Origin: Yamagishiella unicocca
Lineage: Eukaryota; Chlorophyta; Chlorophyceae; Chlamydomonadales; Volvocaceae
Direction: 5' to 3'
Length of the DNA: 64,000 nt
Assembly (NCBI GenBank): GCA_003116995.1
Contig: BDSL01000002.1
Coordinates: 620,001-684,000, forward strand
Below, piece by piece: positions 34,801-46,220 of this stretch. The notes below the pieces were generated by a model. It saw only the letters and a list, made by a program, of their open reading frames with translations. It had not been told where the DNA came from and searched no databases. Position numbers and translations under genes: made by a program. The stretch's first letter is position 1; the number at the start of each line of letters is the position of its first letter.

Positions 34801-37800
34801 TACACGCTCGCCACCGTCACCGTCGCCACCGCCGCCGCCGCCGCGGCGCCATCGGCTCCAAGCGCCGGCGCGTGGCCGGACCCCCAGGACGGGACACCGG
34901 GGGCTGCCGCGGAGCCGGCGCCGCCGCCGTCGTGGCATCCCGGCATCGGCACCTCCGAGTCAAGCAGCGCGGCCAGCCGCGGCGACAGGTCCGCCATCGG
35001 CGGCAGCGGCTGTCGCTGCTGGCGCGCCAGCGCCGCAGCGGCGGCGCGCAGCGGCGCCCACGCCTGGTGCGGTCTCGCCCAGTCGCGCACACCCGTGCCG
35101 TCGCGCAGCACTGCAGCGGCGGCGCGCAGGCGCGGGAGCACGCCCGCCGCGAAGCGTCGCTCGTGGGGCGTCTCAGGCGGCTGCGCCGCGGTGGCGCGCA
35201 GCTGGCGCTCCAGTAGGAGCACTGCGGGCGCCATGAGTGTGGAGTAGCGGCCGGCCAGCAGCGCCTGGCGCTGGTCGGCGGTGAGCGAGGCGTCGTCGGC
35301 GACGCGCGCGGCCTCAGCTTGGAGGCTCACAGCCCTGCGCAGTTTGGGAGGGGCGTACATTACGCCACGTAAAATCACGTAAAGTGACGTAGAATGAGGC
35401 CGCGTAATGATGTCCTGGTCAAGCTGTCTTCAAGGATACGGCGTGGAAGAGTGTGAAGCCGCGCCAAGGTGGCGGCTGCGGAGGGGGACGTCGTTTGCTC
35501 ACCCCACGAACGTTCTAGCAGGCAGCCCATGGCCCAGCAGCCGTCCCACTCGAGTGACCGCGTCGCAGGAAGCGCACCTGCGCGCCTGGCCCCGAAGACA
35601 TGGGACACGCACGACCGGCTTCCCCTAGTCCTGACCCTCGCCTCCCCACCTGCGAGCGATCTCCACCTCAACCTCCGCCAGCAGGGCTGCCCAGCGCTCG
35701 TCCCACAGCACCGTCAGCCTTTCCATTTCCGCCACGAGCACCTCCACGCCCGCCAGCAGCCCCGGCCGCGACCGGCCCAGGTCCGCTAACAGCGCCCGCA
35801 GCTCCGGAACCATGGAGCGCACGTCGCCGGGCGCCCCAGCGTCCGTGCCGTCGCCACCGCCACCGCCGGCGCCGCCGGCGGCAGCGGCTGCGTCCGCGGC
35901 GCGCACCTCCACGACCGCCGGGTACAGCACCAGCGACGGCGCCGTGCGCCCGACGGCGTGCAGCAGTGACGCCAGCAGCCTCCGCGCCGCGCCACTGGCG
36001 CCGGGCAGCTGCGCTAGCAGTTGCGGCGTCACCGCCGACCAGGCCAGCGGCGGCACCGCCGCCAGCTGCGCCGCCAGAAGCTGCTCCATGGCGGCGGCGT
36101 GGCGCACGATGATGTGGAGGACCTGCAGCAGCACCGGCAGCACGTCCTCCGGGCGCGCGGCGCCGTCCTGGCTGTACGACAAGGTCAGATACCTGCAGTA
36201 CGCCACGACTGCGGCGCCGTACCCAACCGTCGCCAGGCGGTCATCACCGCCAGCGCCAGTCTCAGCTGTGGCGACCGCAGTTGGCGGCAGCCTCCCCGCC
36301 CTCGCCCGCTGTTCCTTGGTGGCGCGGTAGGCCAGGTCGGCCCACGCCTTCCACGCACGTGCCGACCCAGGGGACAGCTGCAGCGCGCGTAGGCAGCACG
36401 CCGCCGGCGCGTAGCACGACTGCAGGAGCGCCTCCGGGACGTTGAACGCGGGCATGACACTGACGGCGGCGGCGGTGGTGGTGATGGTGGTGGTGGAGCC
36501 ATATTGTGCTGCCAGGTGGACCAGCAGCTGCGAGCTGAGGGTACGCCAGTCCGCCGCCGCGTACCACTGCCCAGGAGCAGCCGGAGGGCCTGACCGGACG
36601 GAATCGGCGCGAGGGTCCGCCGCGCCCGGAAAGCCCGGTGGAGGCGGTTGCTGCTGCTGCTGCACACCGCCACCGGGCAGCCTGGGTGCCGGCCCGGCCG
36701 GGGCGGGGTGGTGGGACAAAGTGAGGTTGAGGTGCTGCTGCGTCGGCGGACTGCTAATCGGTTGACCGGGTTGACCGGGTTGCCGGTGGCGCTGGTGTTG
36801 CGCCGCGCCCGCCTTGAGCATCCACCGCGCTAGCGTGCACAGCGCGCAGGCCAGGTCGTCCGCATCCGGGGCACGCAGCGGCGACAGCAGCAGCGAGCCC
36901 TGCTGCTGCTGCAGCTGCAACCCCAGGTGAGGCAGTAGCGCCCGCAGCTGCAAGTCTACAACCTGCCCGGGCAGGAGCCTGCCCGCCGCCGCGCTCATCA
37001 GGCTGTGCGCCACGGACAGGACCGCCCGGCTGCCGCTGCCACCGCCCGGGCCTTCCGCCTCGACCGCCGGCACGCGCGCGGCCGCCGCCTGCACCAGCCG
37101 GGTCGCAAGGCCCCAGTTGCCCGACGCCGCGGCAGCACGGATGTGCTCTAGAGAGAGGGCACGAGTGCCGGGCAGGGCGACACGTGGGTCGCCCGCGCGC
37201 GAGGCGCGCATCAGCGTCGCGGTGATGGCCACATCACGGACCACGCCCGTCTGCAGGGTGCCCTCAGGGGACAGCAGGACGCGCCCGAGCCCAAGTCCAA
37301 GACCCAGGCTGGGGACTGTCGGTGCGGGCCGAAGTGCCTGCGGCAGCAGCAGCCCGTGCCAATGGCCGTCAACGGCGGTCTGCAGTGTGGCGGCAGTGGC
37401 TGCTGCGGCAGAGTGCCCGGTTGCGACGGTGGTGGCTTCCAGCGCGCGTACGACGCTGCGCAGGCAGCATGTGTGCAGGAGCAGCTCGCGTTGTGTAGTG
37501 GGCTCGGCCAGGGCGCTGGCGCGGAGGCGCTCTGCGAGGCGGGCGAGCTCCAGGGAGGCAGCTTCACGGGCTGAATCCAGCTCGCGTGGCGGCGGTGCTG
37601 TGGGGGCCTGTCCTCCGGCGGGTGGCGCGGCGCGGGACGCCGCTGCCTCCATGGCGCGCAGGCCGCTGAGCAGGACGGACGTGGGGTTGCCTGACACCTG
37701 GGATGCAGATGCAGCGAGTCGGGGGCACACGGCGGTTGAGGGACGTCACCGTTTGTTGCGGTGCCACAAGCTGGCATGCGTACGGTAGGTTCGGCTGGAG

Positions 37801-40800
37801 ACGCGCATCGTTGTGGGCAATGGGGCAAGTCTGGTGGCGGCGCCTTGTCCGCCGCATCGTGTGCCTCTCATGTGCGGGTCGCGCCTTGGCACGCAGCAGC
37901 ACAGGCAAACAAGGAGTGAGGGATTGGCGGCGGGGTGGACAGACAGGCGCACCATCTCCGAGGCGGCGGTGAGTGCCGGGCCCTGCGGCGAGGCCGTGTC
38001 GTACGCCGCGAGGGCGCGGAAACGGTGCTCGATGGACGCCGCTGCTGCGGGCCACCAGCTCGCGACGACAGGCTCAGCGGCCGCGGATCGAGAGAAGGCG
38101 CCCACCAGCCCCTGTGGGGTGGTTCCAAGGATCGGCGAGGAAGAAAGGGTGAGGAGAGGCAGCAGCGGCCTCGCACAGCAGCACACGCCGGACGCCAGAT
38201 ATCACATCTCTCAAGGTGTTACCAATGCTTTCTATGGCATCAAAGGCAGCGGATGGGGCCACCAATACTCCGGAGGTCCACCTCCAACGTGCGGCCATTG
38301 CGATGCCCCGCCCCCGTACCTGGAGCCCGGACCAGTCGCTGAGGGCGGCGTAGCACTCGCCCACCCGCTCTACCACAAACCCCTGCGCGGCGGCCGCCAG
38401 CTCCAGCGCAGCCGTGGGGCTCGGGCCGGGCATGCCGGGGCCGGGGCTGCCGGCTGAGGCGCTTGGGGCGGCTGGGGGCTGGGCGGGTGCGAGAAACGCG
38501 TTGTAAGCCAGCAGCGCCTGCTCGTAGGAGCCGGCGGCCTGCAGGCTGAGCCCGAGCAACCAGGCGAACGCGTCCTGCGACGACAAGATGGGGGTGCAAC
38601 AAAACAATTCAACTACACAGTTGGGAAATCGAGTCCGGTCATTACAGTACTAAAGGGCGGGTATCCGCCCGTGAAGAAGTCAAAAGAGGGCACGTCCGCC
38701 CGCGCCTGCGCTCTTAGGGCGTCGCTGGTCCTCCACGCGAGGGTGCACCGACCTTGTGTTGCTTGCTGCTGCTGCGCGACGTGCGGGTCGCCTCCGGCCG
38801 CCGTCTCGCGCCACTGCCGCCGCAAGCACCCGGACCAGACTCCGACGACGAAAGCGCATCCGCCGCGGCAGCAGCTGTGGCCGCGGCGACCGCGGAGGCG
38901 CCGGGGAGGTGGGCTCCCTGGAGCAGGGGCTCGAACTCGCGGGCCGCCCACGTGTGCAGGCCCTACGGAGGCCCACAGGAGGCGATGGGATGTGTGTGTG
39001 CGTGTGTCAAGCACAGGGCCGTGGTCCGGATCGGCGTGGGCGTCCGTCCCGAGAGCCCGGACTGTAGCGCGGGTGCCTGGCCGAACACCGGACGTCGGTC
39101 CTGGACGAGTCCGATGGCACCAGCCCCCAAGCCCGCACCACTAGTCGGCTTCCTACCCCCAAACCTGGATCGCTGCCCCACCGCTTACACACCGCAAACC
39201 CCACCTGTAGGCTGTCCACTTCGCCCATAGCCAGCAGGGCGCCGCCCACCAGCTTGAGCAGCTCCACCACCGCCAGCGCCAGGCGGGATATGTTGCCCTC
39301 CAGCTGCTGCACAGCCGATGGCGCCGCCGCAGCGTCACCCGCCCCAGCCGCCGCCGCAGGCGCGGCTGAAGGCGGTCCTGCCGCCACCGCCGTCGCAGCT
39401 GCCGGTGTCTGCTGCTGCTGTTGCTGCTGCTGACTCAGCACAGCCGGCCCTCCTCCTGCACCTCCGCGCCGCTGCAGGTGCTTGCCACCGTGCCGCGCCG
39501 CGCCCTGTCCCGCATCTGAAGCACCGCCGGCCGCGGCGCCGGCTGCTCCTGTCATCACCCCCGGCTGCCCGTCCTCCCCTCCGCCACCGACGCTGCCACT
39601 GCCTTTGGCATCTGTCTGCGGGGCGGCCGCGGCCGCCGCCCTACGTTCCTTCGCCAGGCTGGCCAGCAGCTGCCGCATGGTGGCGCGTAGATCCCGCAGG
39701 CGCAGCAGGCCGTGCTGCACGGTGTGGTGGTGCGCGCTCGCCATCGCGCCGATGCGGGCGAGCAGCTCCCGCACCCTCGTGAACCACTCTTCGCACACCT
39801 GCGGGCCAATACAGCAACCAGAGGCACGTGTCAGGGCGGTCGCAAGACGCGCACACGTCGGGCAGCCGCAGCAGCTGGAGCAGACGGCAAGCCGGGCCCT
39901 GTCCCCCTGCCTACGGCGTGCTAGGCGACGTGCGCATCTAGGTAACGAGGCGGATACTAGAGCACCAGCACCAGCGGAGATTTCGATCGCTTCACCTTTT
40001 TGTTAGCGGCGAAGAACGCCAGCACGGGCTGGGGCAGCGCGTCCCGCCCCGCGTGGCCCTCCGCCGCGTGTGCCACGGCCCGCTCCAGCGCGCCCACCAG
40101 CTCCAACGCCAGCCACGCGGACTCGCGGCTGGCGGCACCCGCACCCGCGGGGCCCCCGTCGTGGCGCTCCTGGGCCAGGCGCGAGAAGGTCACCTGCGGA
40201 GCGAGGCGCGGGCAGGGCAGGACGCCGTTAAGCGGCTTGGATGACCGGTACTTCATTGCCACTTCATGCACTTCCATGCCGCTTCATGTACTTTGTTGTC
40301 ACTTTATGTGCTTCGTTGCCACTTCACGTACTTTGTTGCCATGTGGGTCTAGGTTTGGTGCCAATCAGCAGCTTGGGGCGCTTGTGTGCTGGCGCCGTCG
40401 ATGCTAGAGCCACTAGCCTCGGATTGCGTTCGACCGATTTCGGCGCGGTCGCCCATCCCAGTTCAAAGGAAGCCCACCACGGCCGTCCGCTGCCGCACCG
40501 CGCAGTGCGCCTACCTGCAGCATTCGTTCCAGCGCGCCCAGCGTCTGCGTGGGTCCACCCAAGTGGGTGCGCAGCCTGGCCGCCACCATCTGCTTCGCTC
40601 CCTCCTGCAGCCCCAGCCACACCAGTGCAGCACCGCTGCGCGCCACTGCGGCCGCGCCGTCGCGCCGGTCGTCCGTCGCCATCCCCGCACTCGCAGCAGA
40701 CTCCGGTGCTAAGCCCCCGCCCCCCGCGCCGCCGCTGCCAAGCGCGGCATCTGTCGGCGCCGCGGGTGCAAGGCCCAACGCCAGGCGCTGCAGCGCCTCC

Positions 40801-43800
40801 AGCCTGCCGACAGCGTCGCCGTCGTCACTCAACCCCGCCCCTACCGCCGTTGCTGCCGGGGCGCGCTTCCGCAGCAGCACGCTGCCTTGAGCCGCCGCCG
40901 ACTGGAACACGAGTTCAAGCAGCCGGGCAACCTGCTGCGGTCGAGGCGCCCGTAGCTGTGGCGACACCGCCAGCTCGTCCTGCCAGGCAGGCACCCAGGT
41001 GCTGTACGACGCCGGGCCGCGCAGCGACGCCAGCAGGGCAGCCTCGGACAGCTCCACCGCCAGGCGCGCCGCCGCGGCCGCCAACTCCGCCGATGAATCC
41101 GTGAGGGCGTCAAGCGCCAGGGCCATCACGGGAGCGAAGCTCTCGGGACGGGGAGGAGGCGACGGCCAAGACGACGGCAGATGCCGCTGATGCTGCCATG
41201 TCGCCGCGTCGTTACCGACAAGGCGCCCCGCGCTGCCAGCTGCTGCTGATTGCAGCACATGTGCCACAAGGGCGGTCGCGCAATCCGTGGCGGTTAAGCG
41301 GACGCCGGCGTCAGCGCTGGCCATACCGGTCGCCACCACGTCCACCGCCTGCCTGAACAGCTGCTCGCTGCGCAGGACACCCGAGGCCGTGGAGGCGGGG
41401 TGCGCCACAAGGCGCCGGAGCGCCGCCACGGCGCGCAGCTGCAAGGCCACGCTCCCGCCTGCCTGCAAGGTGTTCAGCGCGTGCAGGTAAGCGGCGCAGC
41501 AGGCGCGCGCTGCCGCGGTCGCGGCCACCCCGACAGGCTCCCTCGCATGGTCTCCATCCATCGCGGCGGTGGACGTGCGCGCGTTTCGCAGTGAGTCTGC
41601 GGTGTCTGCACGGCAGACGCAAGCGAATAAAGCAACCGAGGCCGCGGCCCAGGCGTCGCATAGGGCCAGCGTCACAGAAGTCGGCAGAGGCCGTGTCCCT
41701 CTTGCTTTCCCAGCGCCGGACGACGGGGCTGTGTCAATCACTGCGTTCGGCTCCACAACATGGACGGCGACCTGGTCCGTTCCCAGCGCTGCTTCCGACA
41801 CTGGCGGGGCTGCTGCGTCCGAGGTGGTCGGAGCGCCAGCCGCCATGGCAGCCCCAGCAGGCGTCGCTAGGGCCGACGAAGGCGGCTCGGCTGGCGCGTC
41901 CTGGAGCTGCGGAAAGGAGGATGAGGACGCGGGGGCTGTGGTGGCGGCGCGGAGCGCCTCCCACGCCGTCGCCTCTACGCGGAGCAGGTCCCCGCCCGTA
42001 AGCCATTCGCGCTGGCAGGATGCCTGCAGCACGGCGCAATCGAAAGCAACTAGGGTTGCAGCCGCCGCATCGGCGTCCGCTAACTGTGGGGAAAGCTGCT
42101 TTAACACGGCCGTCGGATCGCTTGTCGAATGTGCTCCCAAATTGAGGCGCAGATCTGTTAGTAGCCACTCCAGTGTCGCAGCTGCCATGGCCGTGTTTGT
42201 GTCAGATAACAGGGTGGTAAGGACCTTGGCGGCGGTGGCCACCGCTGCTACTCGCGGGGAGGACCTGAAACGTGGCAGGGGATTTGATGGCAGGGACGTA
42301 AGCGCATATCCATACCGCGTACTGTTAGCACAACCCAGGGAGCAATCCAGCGGAGCCCGCATAGAGATAGAGCGAGCGCGCTCCGAGTCCCCGGAAAGGC
42401 GGGAACGACTCACTCCCTGCTGCCCGCCACACCCACCGAAGAGCACAGACGCCTCTTGCATCGTTGCCCTCTAGCACCATCTTCGCCAGAAGGCGCTGCC
42501 CGACTTGAGGGTTGAGCTTCGCCACTGATCCTAGCAGCCGCGACAAGCAACTCAGTAGCACCTGGGAATCTGGGCCAGCACCCGCGGGACTGAGACCGAC
42601 GCCGGCAGCCGGAATGGCCGGCTGCACTTTGCTGCAGCTCTCGCTGCCTGTGAGCCCGCTCAGTAGGGATAGGGCCCATTCCATGGCCGCCTGGAGGGCC
42701 CAAATGCGGAGCGCCTTGCCGCGCTGGTGGGCGGAAGTGCGCGTACCCTGCGTTCCCAACGGCGCCGACGCCGACGCAGAACCGCCGTCCCCAGTTGTGT
42801 GGTCCGCGTGCAGCTGCTCTGCTGCGGCGGGGCCCGCGACAGTTACCCTAAATCCCACCGCCTCGGGAGCAGCCGCAACCACGGCGCCGCCGACAATGCC
42901 GTAGGTAATCGAGGATAACGATGACGCCTTGCCGGTTCCGGCGGCAGCTGGCGAGTTGCTGTTCGAATTCAAACGCGTTGTCGCAGGAGCCGCATCCTGC
43001 AGCGTCAACGCCGCGAGGCGCTCCGCCACTGGGCCTCCCAGCCCCTCCCACACTTCATCCACGTCCCGCAGATCGATGCCTTCGACGCAGGAGCCGACGC
43101 TATCGGCCAGTACCTCCACGCAGCGACACAGGCGGCCAGGCCACGCATCAGCATAACCGCCTGCGCTGCGTCCGGCGCGCCCGGCAGCGTCGCGCAGCCC
43201 TATCCCTAGCCTCACTACGCTGTGACGTACTTCACTCAGGGTGGATAAGATTTGCGGGAACAAGTCGACCAAATGTCGTACAGTGGAAGCCCCAGGCCGC
43301 GTAGGTAGCATGGCGGTCAGCGCCAGGAAGTGCGCTGGGGGGCCAGGCGGCCGAGCGGCGGGAAGCTGAACCGCGCCGGGCAGCGCTGCGACATGAGGAT
43401 GTTGCGGTGAAGCGGCGCGAGGGAAATTCTGTTGTTTCTGCTGTTGGATTGAGTGGAGATGCGGGTGATTGGGTGCCTGCGGGTGTCCGGTGCCGGGATG
43501 CGCGGGCTGCGGCGCCTGCATTTGGGACTGATGGGGCTGAAGCCGTGACGGGTGGATCTGAGGCTGGGGCTGGTGGCCCTGCGCTACGTGCGTCACGGCT
43601 GGTTGCGCGGGGAGTGGCAGCTTGCGCAGCGAGGCGGCGGATACGATGTCGCACAGCAGCTGCACCAGCTGCATGCACGAGGTGGCCTGCGCGGTGGCGG
43701 CTTCGTAGCTGCCGTCGGTGGCTGGGGCCGCGGCGAACACGGCAGCTGCGACGGCGGCGGCGGTCGATGCGGCCGCGGCCTTGACGTCGTTCAGCATGTT

Positions 43801-45671
43801 CCCGGTGAGGGAGGCTGTGAGGTCGGGGTGGCTGTGCCACTGTGGTCGGAGGGCGTGCAGGACGATGCTGATGAGCTCCCTGCGGGTCCGGAGGACGGTG
43901 GCAGGAAAAGGGGATGGTGAGGGGGCCGGGGGGGGGTGGATGGAGACTTAGCAAGACGCTCTTCCACGGCGGCCATGCAACTGGGTTCGGGACGGAGTGT
44001 GAGTAATGTGCGTTGCTGCGCAAATGGCCCCAGATACGCCCCAGCCCACCTGTCCTCAGCCGCCACCAGCGGCTCCAGCGCCCAGCCGCACAGTAGGTCC
44101 GCCAGGTCACCGAAGCCCTGCCCCAGTACGGCCAGCGACACGGCTGGCAGCGCGGCGAGCAGCAGGCGCAGCAGCGGGCCCAGCAGGCGCGGCGGCGTGG
44201 TGGAGGCCTCGAGGAGGCTGGACGTGAGGCGCAGCAGCGGCTGCGCGAAGGGCGCCACTGCGGGCGGCGGCATGGCGGCGACGCAGGCGTGCAGCGCAGT
44301 GAGCGCCGCCTCCTACAGCCGTAGCGGGTGGCGGCCACTGGTTAGCAATGAGGGGCTTTTGGGGGTGAGGTGCACCACCGACACGGCAATTGGGTCGGGC
44401 CAAGCGCACGGGGACACGGCAATTGGGTCGGGCCAAGCGCGCTCGTAAGGCTTGCGGCGGCGTACTGCTACGGCAAAATGATGCCACAAGAAGGCGGCTA
44501 GCAAGTACTGTATGTTAGGACAGCCCCCGGTACTACTCCGAGAGCTCACTATAGATGAGGCGAGGGCACCAGTCGGTGGCCCTGCTCTCCACTGCCGCAT
44601 GCCCGCAGCCATCAGCCTCCCCAGTCTACCCTTCTCCCTCCGTCGCAACCCTCCCCGCCGCTTCCGTCCGCGCCCCACCTTGGCGTCCACTGTCATGCGC
44701 TGTGCGGCTGGCAGCGTGGAGGACGGCGGCAGCAGCGCCAGCGCCCAGTCTAGCAGCGCGTTCGGCGGGATGCGGCCGGCCAGGCGCGGCTCGCGGCCCG
44801 CCGCTAGCACCGCGCCGACGTGGCCCAGCAGCTGCGCCGCGGCGGCGCGAACGTCCGTGTGTGGGTCCGCTAGCAGCTGCAGCAGGTGCGGCCAGGCGGG
44901 GGGCAGCCAGGAGGCGGCCTGCAGCAGCCTGCGCACAGGGCGGAGTTGCAGGGACCCGGAGGAGAAGGATCGACGGGGCGGGTCAGGAGGTAGGCGAGTG
45001 AGCTAGGCCGCTGGCTTACACGGCCAGGGACTCTGCCACAGCATTGCACGTGATCGCAGCAAGTCAGGGGAGGCGACGCGCGAACAGCAAAGTTGCGATC
45101 TAGTGGGCGCAAGGATGTGATCCAGGGGGAGCAAGGACACTGGAGAGGTGTTGCATTTGTTCTGCAGACAAATAGTTTTAACCCCCCAGCCACTGTTTCC
45201 CTGCGCCAACGCTCTCCAGATTTCCTGATGCCGACCCATTAAACTATACGGGTCAGACGCCAGCGTTCCCTGGTCGGGGAAGCCAACTAGCGAAGGAAGC
45301 AAAATACGGGTTCTGCAACCCACGCACCCCTGGGCGGTGGTGAGTTCCGCATGTAGGGCCCACAGGCGCTCAACACGGTGTGCCTGGGAGAGTGCCGGGA
45401 CAAGGAAAGGGACGGGGAGGCAGATGGGGAGGGGAGAGGGGCAAATGGGGCATGTTGGGTGGGCCAGGAGCAGGACGTTAGCGCAGAGGGGACCCGGGCC
45501 GGTGCCAGCGGGGATATGCTGAGGAAGCTCAGTAGCAGCAAGGGGCCCTACGCGCCGTGGGGCTTGGGGCGACAGGGATGCCCACTCTGTCCAGTAGCGG
45601 TCGCGATGACTCACCGTCAGCTCCCGGGGATTAAGAGCAGCACGGAAGTGCGGGGGAACGTCGTGCGACAT
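25845..45671 (-). CDS. SMG1: SMG1, PI3K-related protein kinase of nonsense-mediated mRNA decay
   Basis: PIKK that phosphorylates UPF1 during mRNA surveillance. One gene of about 20 kb and many exons. Likely start is ATG 45671 (exon 45671-45615). Alpha-helical HEAT-like exons follow down to about 38000, including large coding blocks at about 43800-42430 and 42264-40530. The FAT region is in exon 37697-35650 (ALQLSPGSARAWKAWADLAY; LVAEMERLTVLWDERW) and in 35334-34671, which ends with VAALNTKTRPKRVALLGSDG and LLKGREDLRMDERLMQ of the kinase N-lobe. Kinase exons continue at 34498-34166, 33905-33571 (HLLGLGDRHPDNILLEG catalytic loop, VVHIDYNVCWDKG metal loop) and 33298-33071. A region of about 6.5 kb with coiled-coil and low-complexity exons separates the kinase from FATC, the SMG1 hallmark. 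Exon 26543-25845 ends with FATC (QVDMLMRQATSADRLAQMYEGWTAWL). Listed phases agree; 5' exons near 45400-44300 and several insert exons are not resolved. Confidence 0.93.
33071..35334 (-). other. SMG1: SMG1 kinase-domain block
   Basis: Four consecutive exons in phase cover the end of the FAT region and the kinase: 35334-34671, 34498-34166, 33905-33571 and 33298-33071. They include the ATP-site Lys context (YTYLLKG), the catalytic Asp-Arg-His (GLGDRHPDN), the DFG-equivalent (HIDYN) and the activation segment (LRVPEVVPFRLTQML). The HIDYNVC and VPFR-TQ wording matches SMG1 rather than mTOR, ATM or ATR. Confidence 0.9.
40253..40342. repeat. About 21-bp imperfect tandem repeat in an SMG1 intron
   Basis: Four to five degenerate copies of a unit like TTGCCACTTCATGTACTTTG, notably AT-richer than the flanking exons. 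Confidence 0.7.
44380..44440. repeat. Direct repeat in an SMG1 intron
   Basis: GACACGGCAATTGGGTCGGG and following CCAAGCGC occur twice, at 44380-44407 and 44413-44440, separated by 5 bp. Confidence 0.8.
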
Positions 45672-46220
45672 TGTCGGCAAGGGCGAGCGTCCTCAAGGTC
45701 GCGAGGTCCGCTGATTGACTCCGCCGACGTCCGAGTGCGACCTCATGAGCACGTCCGGTGTCACCCCTTCTGCCGGTGGTGCCAGAAATGAATCAAATAA
45801 CATCTCCCAGCACTACTGTCTGGCGCCGTTGCCTCCATGGCCTGCGCAGATGCGTTAAGGTAATTTGTTTCGCAAAGACCCAAGGCAACGATCATCGGAC
45901 GCACCTCAGCTTGAAGACAACGCCTAAGCGATGCCCTCCTTTAGAAAAGCGTGATCGGATTTTCGCTACACGTTAGGCCACCAGCGCAGAAACATACTTC
46001 ATCATCGGCCCCCGTCGCGCGATAATCAAATAGCTCGAGATGGTGACAACAACTTAAAGCTTCCTATTTGTACAAGGGCTTTGTATTGCGCGAGCTGCGC
46101 GCGCAAACAGTACTGACAAGGCGTACGGCACGCGGGATATGCGGGCGAATTACCGTTACGAAGTTCGCAGCTTGTAAGTTGTTTCTACTATAGCCACGCC
46201 GGTCGCTTGTAACTTGGATC
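45672..46220. other. Divergent intergenic region, SMG1 and rsmI
   Basis: About 550 bp between divergent start codons, AT-richer in 45780-46200. It should hold both promoters. No named motif was identified with confidence. Confidence 0.4.

Noticed and set aside
35600..37788. Plus-strand frames opposite the SMG1 FAT exon
   Set aside because: Arg/Pro/Ala-rich shadows of a verified exon with matching phases at both ends.
43500..45000. Separate small genes inside the SMG1 5' region
   Set aside because: The minus-strand exons keep a continuous alpha-helical HEAT-like character, with no convincing internal start or 3' end; kept as SMG1, with 5' exon details left open.
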